Assembly (NCBI GenBank): GCA_003140235.1
Contig: PLJN01000097.1
Span: 28,080-75,315, forward strand
Length of the DNA stretch: 47,236 bases
Direction: 5' to 3'
Source of the DNA: Acidobacteriaceae bacterium
Lineage (GTDB): Bacteria > Acidobacteriota > Terriglobia > Terriglobales > Acidobacteriaceae
How positions within the stretch are numbered: position 1 is the stretch's first letter; each line of letters starts with the position of its first letter. Positions 15,920-24,432 of this stretch are shown here, piece after piece. The position numbers and the translations under genes are program-made. Under the pieces are notes generated by a model, which searched no databases, was not told where the DNA came from, and worked only from the letters and a program-made list of their open reading frames with translations.

Positions 15920-17035
15920 TTAGAAAACGACGAAGCGTTTTTTCTTTTTATGCTTTGCGATTTCAGCGGCCGGGTCATTTTCAGCAACGACCATCGGCTT
16001 GGCTTGATTGGCGCTGGCGCCCGCATCGACATAGCCCGGCTTGATTTCGATGTATGCCTGCTCGCGCAACTTCGTCATATAGGCCCGCACCGTCGGTTCC
16101 AATTTTTGCTGATAGAGGACGTTGCGAATTTTGTCGTCAACATCTTTCAAAGGCGGAACACCGGACTGAGGATGCGCTTTGACTTTAAGAATGAGAAAGC
16201 CCTGCTTGGTGCGCAGGACATCAGTAAACTGGCCCGGCTTCAGCGAAAATGTTTTTTCTTCCAGGTCCTTGGCGAGTTCGCCGCGCTTGAAGCCGCCGAG
16301 TTCGCCGCCCTGGGCCGCCGAAGGACCGTCGGAACTCTTGCGGGCGAGTTCTTCAAACTTGGCCCCTTTGCGCAACTGTTCCAGAAGTTCCTTGGCTTTG
16401 GCTTCAGCAGCCGCTACCCGGGCAGGATCTTCGGGTTGGGGCGTGGCCGGTTTGTCATCGGGCTGTTTGGCCTGGGTAGAAACCAGTATCTCCTCGAGCT
16501 GTACTTCTTCCGTGGTCTGTATTTCTTTCTGGTGCTCGTTGTACCACGCCAGGACTTCTTCGTTGGTGATGTGAATGCGCGACCCCACCTCGCGTCCGAT
16601 GACCTGCTCGGTAATGATTCTGGACTTGGTCTGGTCTTTGTAGTCCTCAAAGGACACGCCCTGTTCCTTGGCGGCCTTTTCAAGATCATCGATGCTGGCG
16701 AGGTGCATCTGCTGGCGGATCTTGTCGAGCTGCTTGACGAGCTCGGTGTCACCGGTAATACCCAATTCCTTGCCTTTTTGCAGCAGGAGTTTCTGGTCAA
16801 TCAGATCGCGGAGCACGGTCGGCTGGATCAGGGCCCATTTTGCCTCCCAGTCGGTCGGGAACTGCTGTTTGACTTCGTCCTGGGTCGTCTGAATGGCCCT
16901 CTGCAGGTCAGAACGAGTAATGATCCAGTCATCCACCCGGGCAATGATTTCATCCACAATGTTGTCCGCATGGAGGGCGAGCGCAAACATAAAGGCAAAC
17001 AACGCAACGGCAATAAAAGATGATCGTTTTAACAT
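15920..17035 (-). CDS. SurA/PpiC-type periplasmic peptidyl-prolyl isomerase and chaperone
   Basis: Assists folding of exported and outer-membrane proteins. 371 residues: signal peptide at 1-23 (SSFIAVALFAFMFALALHA), SurA-like N-terminal helical domain at about 25-170 (VDEIIARVDDWIITRSDLQ, LIDQKLLLQKGKELGI), then a Pro/Gln-rich spacer (TQAKQPDDKPATPQP). A parvulin domain follows at about 200-310 (AKFEELARKSSDGPSAAQGGELGGF, then GQFTDVLRTKQGFLILKV). The C-terminal helix returns to the chaperone core and ends in a basic KHKKKKRFVVF tail. Single parvulin domain, whereas E. coli SurA has two. Monocistronic as far as I can see. Confidence 0.92.
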   Translation of the reverse strand: MLKRSSFIAVALFAFMFALALHADNIVDEIIARVDDWIITRSDLQRAIQTTQDEVKQQFPTDWEAKWALIQPTVLRDLIDQKLLLQKGKELGITGDTELVKQLDKIRQQMHLASIDDLEKAAKEQGVSFEDYKDQTKSRIITEQVIGREVGSRIHITNEEVLAWYNEHQKEIQTTEEVQLEEILVSTQAKQPDDKPATPQPEDPARVAAAEAKAKELLEQLRKGAKFEELARKSSDGPSAAQGGELGGFKRGELAKDLEEKTFSLKPGQFTDVLRTKQGFLILKVKAHPQSGVPPLKDVDDKIRNVLYQQKLEPTVRAYMTKLREQAYIEIKPGYVDAGASANQAKPMVVAENDPAAEIAKHKKKKRFVVF

Positions 17036-17151
17036 GGCAATGGTTTTCCCTGGGGCATCCGGATCGGCCCCTAAATCTGCCCCTTATTCTAACAGCGGCG
17101 GGCGGTTATCATCCAGCCGTTTCGGGATCGCGACGGCCATTCGGCTGGTCG

Positions 17152-18762
17152 CTATTTGGGCTTTTTCTTGCCAAACAGGCCACCGAGTACACCCCCCGCT
17201 TGATCGGCTCCGGGAATGCCGTTCTTGAGCATGGATCCCATTTCCGGGCGAAACTGAGGGTTGGCTGTGGTTCCGTCAATCGCAAAGGGAATGCCTTTGC
17301 CCTGGCCCATGCTGGCTATGACGCCCAGGGTGCTGCCAATGCCGCTGGCGGCCTTGAGAGACAACTTGAAATCCAGCGAACTATTGCTGTTCACTACGCC
17401 ATTGCCGGTGATCTGGCCGATAGAGGGCACATCCAGGAAAATGCTGTCTGCGCGAATTCCTTCCTGGGCCACGCGCAGGTTGCTGCGGAAAGTTTGGATC
17501 AAAGTGTCCCGGCTGCCTTTGATGCCGGTCAGAGAACCCATGGCTCCCAGTTTGGAAGTGAGATCGTAACCCGTCAGTCGTGTGCCAGAAACGGTTACCG
17601 GGCCAGTGATCACCAACCGATCCAGCGGTCCGTCGGCCGTCAGATCAGCATTGATGGTGCCGCCCTGCAATGAGGACCCCGAGGGTAGTGTTACGCCGAA
17701 GGCCGGTAACAGGCCTTCTGCGTCATTCACCGCCATGCCCTGGGTCTGGATCTTCAGACGGGCCGTGGTGGTTTCGCCCTTGGTGTTCAACGTGCCGGTC
17801 ACATTGGCGGTGCTGCCGCCGACGTGCAAATGGGCTTCGAGCGTGCCGGTGTCAGTGTCAAGCTGAAAGTCAGAGATGTAGTCCAGCGATACCGACTGAC
17901 GCGCCGGCGCTCCGCCCTTGACCAACTTCATGTTGTTGGCCTTGCCTTTGCCGTCGGAGTGCATCTTGTGTCCGTCAGAGGTGATTTTGCCGTCAAAATC
18001 AAGCACTCCGGCCAGGCCTGAGTTGGGATCAAAGAAACCTGTAGACCCCACATCCGCGTGCTCCAACGTGACCTTGGCCTGCATGGGACTCTTTGCGGAA
18101 TCCTGCTGGTCCAGCGGCCCTGCCTGGCCTTCGAGTTCCAGCGATCCGCCGCCGGGTGTTTCGGCGCTGACCGTAAACGGCATGGAGGAAGTGGCCGAGA
18201 TGTTACTCGCCAGCAGGTGGACTTTCTGGTAAACGCGCTCGCGTCTGGCCGCATGTCCAGTGCTCTGGCCCATGGTGATCTTGCCATTCACGATCTCGAA
18301 CCTTCCCACCGAAAAATCGGGAGCGGCGCCGGCGGGAGCGGATTGGGCCCTGGCCGCGGCAGTGCCCAGAGTGGAATAGTTCCATTTGCCTGCCGCATTT
18401 CTGAGCAGAACGATTTCCGGGTTCTCCACACTGATGGAGGTGACGCGGATTTGCTTGGAGAAAATCAGCGGAAGCAATTCCAGGCCAATCTTCACGGAGC
18501 CGGCTTTCAAGAATGGGTCCTGGCCGAATGCCGGATCGTCGCTGATGGAGATGTCACTGGCTTTCGCGCCGCCGCTCAAGAGCGATGCTTCCAGTTTGCC
18601 GACGTGCACGGTGCGGCCCAGGGCCGCCGAAAGCTTCGTTTCCACGTCGGGACGGTAGTTGTCCACGTTGATCAACAAAGGGACCAGAACCAGAGCGAGA
18701 ATAAATAGTCCAACAACAATTCCCGCGACAATCAAAAGGCGTTTCATCAGAGGACGCTTCAT
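17152..18762 (-). CDS. AsmA family protein
   Basis: Inner-membrane-anchored periplasmic protein of the AsmA/TamB-like superfamily, thought to help lipid transport or outer-membrane assembly. 536 residues from the ATG at 18762; an upstream in-frame start at 18822 would add 20 residues that break the normal leader. One N-terminal membrane segment (LLIVAGIVVGLFILALVLVPLLI) is followed by the family block NVDNYRPDVETKLSAALGRTVHVGKLEASLLSGG. The rest is beta-rich repeats, with ASGIGSTLGVIASMGQGKGIPFAIDGTT near the C terminus, a typical AsmA ending, and a GLFGKKKPK tail. Adjacent envelope genes (PpiC) fit its place but are not in one operon. Confidence 0.9.
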   Translation of the reverse strand: MKRPLMKRLLIVAGIVVGLFILALVLVPLLINVDNYRPDVETKLSAALGRTVHVGKLEASLLSGGAKASDISISDDPAFGQDPFLKAGSVKIGLELLPLIFSKQIRVTSISVENPEIVLLRNAAGKWNYSTLGTAAARAQSAPAGAAPDFSVGRFEIVNGKITMGQSTGHAARRERVYQKVHLLASNISATSSMPFTVSAETPGGGSLELEGQAGPLDQQDSAKSPMQAKVTLEHADVGSTGFFDPNSGLAGVLDFDGKITSDGHKMHSDGKGKANNMKLVKGGAPARQSVSLDYISDFQLDTDTGTLEAHLHVGGSTANVTGTLNTKGETTTARLKIQTQGMAVNDAEGLLPAFGVTLPSGSSLQGGTINADLTADGPLDRLVITGPVTVSGTRLTGYDLTSKLGAMGSLTGIKGSRDTLIQTFRSNLRVAQEGIRADSIFLDVPSIGQITGNGVVNSNSSLDFKLSLKAASGIGSTLGVIASMGQGKGIPFAIDGTTANPQFRPEMGSMLKNGIPGADQAGGVLGGLFGKKKPK

Positions 18763-18876
18763 GGCGAAAATGCTAGCAGTAAATAAAGGCGGGGAAAAGG
18801 TCTGGATTATACACTTTCCCAACAGGACTGCCGGGGATTAGACTCTAGACCGTTGTAGAAGCCTGCGAGGTTCAAT

Positions 18877-19665
18877 ATGTGCATTTCCCAATCTGTAGGT
18901 AGCGCCGCACCCAATCAGCAAAGCGACGTCCGGCTGATCCAAGCACTGCTCAATCTCAACATGTCCCGCGTGCCGGGAGCTTCGTTTCTCACCGAAGACG
19001 GTGGAATGGGCCCACGCACACAAGCGGCCCTCGCAGCATTCCAGAACACGGTGGCCACTCCGGGCGCCGCTTCCGGAGAGATCGAACCAGGCAGTGTCAC
19101 GCTGACGGCGTTGCGCTCGGTGGTCGATGGGCAACTAAGCGCCAGCGTCCTGCGCATGCTCATGCCTTTATCGACGGACGCACAGGCGAACACGTACTTC
19201 GACCCGCTGGTGACAGCCATGACTGCCAACGCCATCAACACGCCTTTGCGGCAGGTGCATTTTCTCGCGCAACTGGGCCATGAGAGTGCCAGCATGATCT
19301 ACACGCAAGAGCTGGCCAGTGGCGACGCCTACGAAGGCCGAAAAGATCTGGGTAACACGCAGCCAGGGGACGGTCCGCGGTTCAAAGGGCGCGGTCTGAT
19401 CCAGATTACCGGGCGGGCGAACTACACTTCTTACGGCAACGCGCGAAGCAGCGACTTCATCACCGGCGATAATCCTAAACTTTTAGCAACAGACCCCAAC
19501 ACGGCGGCCGATTGTTCCGGCTGGTTCTGGGACACGCGGAAGCTGAATGATCTCGCGGACCAGGATGACGTGCTGGCCATCACGAAAAAAATTAATGGCG
19601 GTACCAATGGACTGCCCGATCGCGTCAGCCGGTTGGCGTTGGCCAAGTGTTTGCTCCTGCCCTGA
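18877..19665 (+). CDS. GH19 chitinase/lysozyme-like hydrolase with N-terminal peptidoglycan-binding-like region
   Basis: Predicted to cut beta-1,4 bonds in chitin or peptidoglycan. 262 residues. Residues 15-90 resemble a peptidoglycan-binding-type helical domain (VRLIQALLNLN, GGMGPRTQAALAAFQN). The GH19 core covers about 95-262: HFLAQLGHES with catalytic E136, a second acid in the following E145-E153 stretch, then YEGRKDLGNTQPGDGPRFKG and RGLIQITGRANY, strong family motifs. No signal peptide is visible, as in phage endolysins or toxin-type cell-wall enzymes that rely on another export route. No holin or phage genes lie nearby. It could be a domesticated lysin. Confidence 0.88.
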   Translation: MCISQSVGSAAPNQQSDVRLIQALLNLNMSRVPGASFLTEDGGMGPRTQAALAAFQNTVATPGAASGEIEPGSVTLTALRSVVDGQLSASVLRMLMPLSTDAQANTYFDPLVTAMTANAINTPLRQVHFLAQLGHESASMIYTQELASGDAYEGRKDLGNTQPGDGPRFKGRGLIQITGRANYTSYGNARSSDFITGDNPKLLATDPNTAADCSGWFWDTRKLNDLADQDDVLAITKKINGGTNGLPDRVSRLALAKCLLLP

Positions 19666-19834
19666 GTTCTTATGTCTCTTGCCAATCGCGCGATTGTTGG
19701 CCGCGAAAAAAATTAACCAGACGCAATGGGAGGAACTCTGCGACGCCAAGCTATCGGCGACCTGCCGCTGCTGTCCGTGAGCGCGACGGGGGCAACTGCA
19801 CCGCGATCAGTCTGACCAGACTAGCGTTCGAGTT

Positions 19835-20239
19835 TCATCCGCTTCCCGGTTCGGATGGCCCCTTGTTTTTTTTCAGCATGGCTGAGGTCTTAGCCAAGAA
19901 TTCCGGGATGGCAACACCCTTATGCATGACCACGACACCCTGGTTGGCGGCCTGTTCGTAAGTTTCTCTGGGGGCAAAACCAGTTAGCACGGCGGCGGGA
20001 ATGTTGGGGTCAGACTGTCTCGCTGCGGCGACTACTTCAAATCCTGTGTGGTGCTCTTCCAGATAGTAGTCGCACAGCAGAATGTCGAACTTCTGGTCCT
20101 GGACCGCGGCAATCGCCTCGCGTGATGTGCCGCACGCCACGACTTCATATCCTTCCCGCTCCAGCAGAAGACGGTATGTCACCAGCAGGGACGGCTCGTC
20201 ATCCACCAACAGCACGCGGTATTTTCGAGAAGAAGTCAC
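19835..20239 (-). CDS. Response regulator (receiver domain only)
   Basis: 134 residues, receiver domain only. D13/D14 form the acidic pocket (LLVDDEPS), D57 is the phospho-acceptor (ILLCDYYLEE), T86 (VLTGF) the switch residue and K107 (VMHKG) the conserved lysine. A short basic tail follows (MLKKNKG). It overlaps the upstream histidine kinase gene by four bases and is therefore its most likely partner. With no output domain it probably acts through protein contacts or as a phosphate sink. The 170 bases between its stop and the GH19 gene hold no gene I can support. Confidence 0.92.
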   Translation of the reverse strand: MTSSRKYRVLLVDDEPSLLVTYRLLLEREGYEVVACGTSREAIAAVQDQKFDILLCDYYLEEHHTGFEVVAAARQSDPNIPAAVLTGFAPRETYEQAANQGVVVMHKGVAIPEFLAKTSAMLKKNKGPSEPGSG

Positions 20240-20994
20240 GGCTGCGCCACCGGCAAGTCAATCTTGAAAACCGTGCCTCTTCCAACAGTGCTCCGGACCC
20301 ACAGCTTGCCGCAGTGCTTCTGAATGGTCCCGTGCACAATCCACAATCCCAGGCCGGTGCCGTTCTCACCTTTGGTGGTAACGAAAGGACCAAACATGGT
20401 GTGCTTTATGTCCGGTGAAATTCCGGTGCCCGTGTCGGCAATGAGAATGCGCACCACGCCATGCGGACCGCCGTGAGGAAGATGGCGCGTACGAATGCGC
20501 AGCCTGCCGCCGTGCGGCATGGCGTCCTTCGCGTTGACCACCAGGTTGGTAAGCGTCTGGCCGATCTGGTCAGCCGCGACCACGGCATCAGGCAGTGGGG
20601 CGAACTCGGTTCGAACCTCCACCCCGGCGCGCTGCAGTTGCCAGTCCAGCGACGCTAGTGTGTCTTTCATAATGTTGTTCACGCTGGCCGGTTTGAATGT
20701 CTCCAAAGCGCCAGGGTCCAGCATCTGCCGCACAATGCGTGCCACCCGCTCTGTCTCTGTCTTCAAAATGTTGTACAGCGGCATCGCTTCTTCAGGCACC
20801 GATGGCGCCAGCAGATAAAGGGCGTTCTTGATCGCGTCCAGCGGATTGTTGATTTCGTGGGCGATCGTAGCCACGAGCTTTCCCGCAGCGGCAAACCTTT
20901 CCAGTTCCGCGATACGTCGCTCCGCCTCAAGCTGTTCTGCTTTGCGCACCGCCGCGGCAATTTCTTCCGCACTGACTTTGCCCGGCCCGGTCAT
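20236..20994 (-). CDS. Soluble sensor-less histidine kinase
   Basis: 252 residues with no membrane segment and no recognisable sensor domain beyond an N-terminal helical stretch (about 8-35, AEEIAAAVRKAEQLEAERRI). HisKA motif AHEINNPLDAIKNA with H46; N-box QTLTNLVVNAKDAM; G1 IADTGTGIS; F-box FGPFVTTK; G2 GTGLGLWIV. It is transcribed between a GvpL/F-like gene (upstream, four-base overlap) and a receiver gene (downstream, four-base overlap), so all three are translationally coupled. The input is probably supplied by another protein, and the GvpL/F-like product is the obvious candidate; this is inference. Confidence 0.93.
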   Translation of the reverse strand: MTGPGKVSAEEIAAAVRKAEQLEAERRIAELERFAAAGKLVATIAHEINNPLDAIKNALYLLAPSVPEEAMPLYNILKTETERVARIVRQMLDPGALETFKPASVNNIMKDTLASLDWQLQRAGVEVRTEFAPLPDAVVAADQIGQTLTNLVVNAKDAMPHGGRLRIRTRHLPHGGPHGVVRILIADTGTGISPDIKHTMFGPFVTTKGENGTGLGLWIVHGTIQKHCGKLWVRSTVGRGTVFKIDLPVAQP

Positions 20995-21695
20995 CTCGCC
21001 TCCCCGGCATTGGGCGTTTTTGCCGGCGCCGTCACAAACTCTGCCGCGGGCCGCGGCCCGCTGGTCCGGCGCGAAAAACCCTCTGGGACGGCCACTGTTT
21101 CAACAACTGTATGGAAGCTTTGCTCTTTGCCGCGTTCCACCAGCGCAAAAATACGTGCCCCGGACTTGATCTCTCTGGTCCGCACGTCCGGGCTGACGAT
21201 CGACAATGCAGTCCGCAGGCTGGCAACGTACGGTGAGATGCTGCGGGCAGTCTCCGTTTTGGATTGCAGAGTGCTGTCCGCGGACGGTCTCACGCCTTGC
21301 AAGTAGACAACGCATTCCATCTGTACAAACCCTTGCAACCGCTGAAGATCAGCCATGAAATCAACCTGATGCCGCGCCACCAGCGCGGCTAATGCAGGCT
21401 GGTCATCAAACATCGACAGGAGCTGAAACGGCACCACGGCCCCCTGGCCAAACATTTGCGAAACCACCTGATGAAACTCCACGGCGTGTTGCTGCATGGC
21501 GCGCGGCTGGAATGGCCACTCCACTTCAGACCAAAGGAAGCAGAGCCCAGCTTCGTTCATCGCGTGAACGGCGGCGCCATTCACGCCGGTTGCGGGCAGG
21601 GAAAGCCCGTTGTCATGCAGAAATCCACAGTAAGCCAGTACCTTGTTCAACGCGAGTGCCTCTTGTCTTGTTTGCCGAACGGGGGGATGGGCCAC
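20991..21695 (-). CDS. GvpL/GvpF-like protein (gas vesicle accessory family)
   Basis: The segment from about RIYSVAHPPVR to VQMECVVYL has the GvpL/F pattern: short N-terminal strand, NGAAVHAMNEAGLCFLWSEV, HAVEFHQVVSQMFGQGAVVPFQLLSMF, then LQRLQGFVQMECVVYL. A less conserved 100-residue tail follows. The start is unsure: GTG at 21695 gives about 234 residues, but the first strand (VRIYS) begins upstream and runs into a dispersed repeat at 21713, which may have replaced the original N terminus. No gvpA or other gas vesicle gene is present, so a role in flotation is unlikely. It overlaps the histidine kinase gene by four bases. Confidence 0.7.
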   Translation of the reverse strand: MAHPPVRQTRQEALALNKVLAYCGFLHDNGLSLPATGVNGAAVHAMNEAGLCFLWSEVEWPFQPRAMQQHAVEFHQVVSQMFGQGAVVPFQLLSMFDDQPALAALVARHQVDFMADLQRLQGFVQMECVVYLQGVRPSADSTLQSKTETARSISPYVASLRTALSIVSPDVRTREIKSGARIFALVERGKEQSFHTVVETVAVPEGFSRRTSGPRPAAEFVTAPAKTPNAGEAR

Positions 21696-21712
21696 GCTGT
21701 AAATTCTAACAG

Positions 21713-21755
21713 GCCAAAAACACCTTGCCGCTGATGGACACAGATGCTGATGAAC
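21713..21755. repeat. Partial CCTTACCGCTGAT-family repeat, copy 3
   Basis: GCCAAAAACACCTTGCCGCTGATGG followed by ACACAGATGCTGATGAAC matches the left arm of the copies at 1888 and 13790 with a few changes; no right arm is seen. It abuts the 5' end of the GvpL/F-like gene. The rest of 21756-21924 shows nothing I can name. Confidence 0.6.
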
Positions 21756-21924
21756 AATATGGCACAGGTGTTCCATTATGGAACTCACTGAGGGCTGAGT
21801 CGAAAGTCCATGTCCCAACGGCGGCGCAACTCTGCTCCCAACGTAATATTTGTGTGATGGCAACCGGGGCCTTGCGCTTCGGGCGAGAAAGCTGATCAGG
21901 GACTGAGGGTTAAAAGCTGATTGC

Positions 21925-23190
21925 TCACACAACAAACATCGCCACGCCCGCCGCGAACATGGCCACGGTAGTGAGCGCCACAACGGCCCATCCCAGGCGT
22001 GAACTCGGCTGGCCTTGCATCAGCTTCTTGTCCGCAGCGACGATCAGAATGGCCACGAGAATGAAAGGAGCCAGCAATCCGTTGATGACTGCCGTCCAGT
22101 AGAGCGCCTTCACCGGATTGATGTGGGCGAAGTCCATGCCGACGCCGACTGCGGTCGAGAGCAGAATGACGGCGTAAAACGAACGCGCCTGTTTCAGTTT
22201 TTTGTCCAGGCCCTGCCGCCAGCCAAACGTCTCCGCGAATGCGTAGGCCGATGATCCCGCCAGCGTGGGAATGGCCAGAAATCCCACACCGACAATGCCT
22301 ATGGTAAACAGGGTCGCAGCGAAGTTGCCGGCGAACGGCCGCAGGGCCTCGGCTGCCTGGCGGGAAGTCTCAATGTTCGTGATGCCGTGGCGGTTGAGCG
22401 TGATCGCCGTGGTCAGGATGATGAAGAACATCGCCAGGTTCGAGAAAAACGTGCCCACGCCTACATCAATTCCCCTCATCTGGAGTTCCTGGTCCGTCGC
22501 TCCTCTGCGTTTCACGAGCGTACTTTGACCTGCGGCTTTCTCCTCTTCTACCTCCTGGCTCGCCTGCCAAAAAAACAAATACGGGCTGATGGTGGTGCCC
22601 AGAATTGCCACCAGCATCGCCCATTCCGCTCTGGTATGCGGCAGCGACGGCACGACCGTATCGCGCAACACGCGGTCCCAATCCGTTCCCACCACAAATG
22701 CAGTGATCGGATAGGCAAACAGCGCCAATACCAGCCACTTGAGCACGTTCGCGATCTGGTTGTAGCGAAGCCGGATGGTCGCCCAGGAAATCAGGATTGC
22801 AAAACCCACCACAAAGAGATGCGAATTGACCCCGGAGAGCATTTGCGCCGCATCCGCCATGCCCGCGAGATCGGCGCCAATGTTGATGGTGTTGGCCGCC
22901 AGCAGCGCCACAATGAAGGCCCAGAGCAGCCAGGCGGGAAATCGCTTCTTTAGATTACCGGCGAGGCCTTGCCCGGTTACCATGCCGATGCGCGCACACA
23001 TGAATTGCACCGCCGCCATGAGCGGCCACGTCAGGAGCGATGTCCAAAGAAGTTTGGTGCCCAGCTGCGCGCCGGCAACGGAATAGGTCGCAATGCCGGA
23101 AGGATCATCATCCGCAGCGCCGGTGATCACGCCCGGACCAAGCGATTTCAGCAGCAATCGCGTCCATCGAACTGGGGTAAGCTTCGGCAC
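21925..23190 (-). CDS. Nramp-related divalent metal transporter with non-canonical metal site
   Basis: 421-residue membrane protein with the Nramp/MntH fold: about 11 hydrophobic segments and an N-terminal LKSLGPGVITGAADDDPSG start. Canonical Nramp proteins carry DPGN in helix 1 and a Met-containing motif in helix 6, which select Mn or Fe. Here helix 1 has DPSG (29-32) and the helix-6 region reads GTTISPYLFFWQAS with no Met. This fits the Nramp-related group in which Mg transport or another substrate has been proposed. A cytosolic acidic loop (SQEVEEEKAAGQ) follows. GTG start at 23190. Proton coupling and ion choice cannot be read from sequence. Confidence 0.85.
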   Translation of the reverse strand: MPKLTPVRWTRLLLKSLGPGVITGAADDDPSGIATYSVAGAQLGTKLLWTSLLTWPLMAAVQFMCARIGMVTGQGLAGNLKKRFPAWLLWAFIVALLAANTINIGADLAGMADAAQMLSGVNSHLFVVGFAILISWATIRLRYNQIANVLKWLVLALFAYPITAFVVGTDWDRVLRDTVVPSLPHTRAEWAMLVAILGTTISPYLFFWQASQEVEEEKAAGQSTLVKRRGATDQELQMRGIDVGVGTFFSNLAMFFIILTTAITLNRHGITNIETSRQAAEALRPFAGNFAATLFTIGIVGVGFLAIPTLAGSSAYAFAETFGWRQGLDKKLKQARSFYAVILLSTAVGVGMDFAHINPVKALYWTAVINGLLAPFILVAILIVAADKKLMQGQPSSRLGWAVVALTTVAMFAAGVAMFVV

Positions 23191-23275
23191 GTAAGAGTGG
23201 GACAGCTATGACCATAAGGGGCTGCTTAAGCGGAAGTCAACCTGCGCGGGGGTGCGCCGCGGCCCGCCGAAGCCT

Positions 23276-23515
23276 CTACGGTACGCACCGTGGCAGCGCA
23301 GTTCCCCAGTTGTACTCCCATGCGCCGCGGCCATAGGTGCTGGCCAGAACGCGCCCCGGCGTTCCCGGCATGATCATCACCTGCGTGATGGGGACGTTAT
23401 GCAAGTCAGCGCCGGCAGTAAGGCTCGTCCAAGTCCCGCCATTGTCCGACGAAAAATCAATACCGCCACGCGACCGGCTGAGAGGATCGAGATAACCAAT
23501 GCCGGTATAGATACT
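23276..23515 (-). pseudogene. C-terminal remnant of a BNR/sortilin-type propeller protein
   Basis: The frame reads YTGIGYLDPLSRSRGGID, then FSSDNGGTWTSL with an Asp-box (SxDxGxxW), HNVPITQVMIMPGTPGRVLA and STYGRGAWEYN. This is the typical last blade of large secreted BNR-repeat proteins. Upstream it runs into the 3' end of the next gene at 23514, so the start and the first blades are missing. Only about 75 residues remain. A relic of a deleted gene is the best reading. Confidence 0.7.
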
Positions 23516-24359
23516 AGTTGTGTTTCGTCTGTTGCAAAACAATCGTGCGGGTTTGGCCCAGCGCTCGATCTAAAGACTGTTTGGGAATCGCAGTTACCAG
23601 AGGACGCAGCAGCCAGCCCAATCCGGTGGGGATGTCGCGCGTGAGGGACACGGCCTCACACTGCAAGTACACTCCGCCATCTTTCTCCTGAAAGCGCCAG
23701 TAGGTATTCAGCCGCCAGAGATATCCGCGGCCTTCGCCCACAGGATAGGCCTCGCCCTCGGGCTTATCAGAATTTTTGACTTCCGTGATCCGCGTGCTGA
23801 CGGAGTGGGAATACATCCGGCTCGCATCCACAGAGCCCCAGTGAATGTCGTACTCCGTGTTAAAAATAGCCGTCGTGAATCTCTTCTGATACAGGCGCAT
23901 GAAAATCTTGAAGTCGCTTCCCTGATGCGCAAGGATGCGGGCCGCCATCACGTCGGGCTTGTACAGCTCCGCCCGGTGGTTGTAATCCTGTACTACCGGA
24001 ATGATGTTGGCCATGGTTGCACCGGGAATAAAAATCAGCCCAACCCAGTGGTGGATCAATCCGCCTGGAATGTCTGCACTCACGCCCGGCTGCCTGATCT
24101 CCATTTTATCCACCAGAATCTCACCCCGCTTCAGCTGGTCGTAGGCGTTCTTCCTGGCGTCAGGAGAAAAGGAGTCTACATAAAGAAATGTTCCATCCGG
24201 GCGCAGTTCCTTCACGAACCTTGCTTCGGTGGCCGTAACGTAGCGATCAAACGCAGCGGTGGTCTTGGCACTAAGCTGCGCTCCCAGGCTTGCTGCGCTC
24301 AAACTGAAAAAGCACAAAAAAAGTACAGCGAAATTTCTGAAGATTCGAGTTTGTCTCAT
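23514..24359 (-). CDS. Exported conserved hypothetical protein
   Basis: 281 residues with a clear signal peptide (RNFAVLFLCFFSLSAASLGA, cleavage before QLS). The body has no motif I can name with certainty. Features: YVDSFSPDARKNAYDQLKRGE, GGLIHHWVGLIFIPGATMANI, and a C-terminal stretch YLWRLNTYWRFQEKDGG then GVYLQCEAVSLTRDIPTGLGWLL. That pattern of strands followed by a long final helix is reminiscent of START/SRPBCC-like lipid-binding folds, but this is only a fold guess. I believe similar proteins are common in Acidobacteria. Its 3' end meets the BNR remnant. Transcribed alone, divergent from pgeF. Confidence 0.7.
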   Translation of the reverse strand: MRQTRIFRNFAVLFLCFFSLSAASLGAQLSAKTTAAFDRYVTATEARFVKELRPDGTFLYVDSFSPDARKNAYDQLKRGEILVDKMEIRQPGVSADIPGGLIHHWVGLIFIPGATMANIIPVVQDYNHRAELYKPDVMAARILAHQGSDFKIFMRLYQKRFTTAIFNTEYDIHWGSVDASRMYSHSVSTRITEVKNSDKPEGEAYPVGEGRGYLWRLNTYWRFQEKDGGVYLQCEAVSLTRDIPTGLGWLLRPLVTAIPKQSLDRALGQTRTIVLQQTKHN

Positions 24360-24432
24360 GGATGTATTAAACCGTCTTTAATAGGATGCAACGTAAGCAC
24401 ACACGGTTCCAATCAGATTATAGAATGACCTT

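Noticed and set aside
15950-17023. A 357-codon open frame on the plus strand
   Set aside because: It is antisense to the PpiC/SurA gene, has no family likeness and mirrors its codon structure.
18877-19665. Prophage lysis cassette
   Set aside because: No holin, spanin, integrase or structural phage gene near the GH19 enzyme.
20991-21695. Gas vesicle gene cluster
   Set aside because: Only the GvpL/F-like protein is present; no gvpA, gvpN or other members, and the neighbours are signalling genes.
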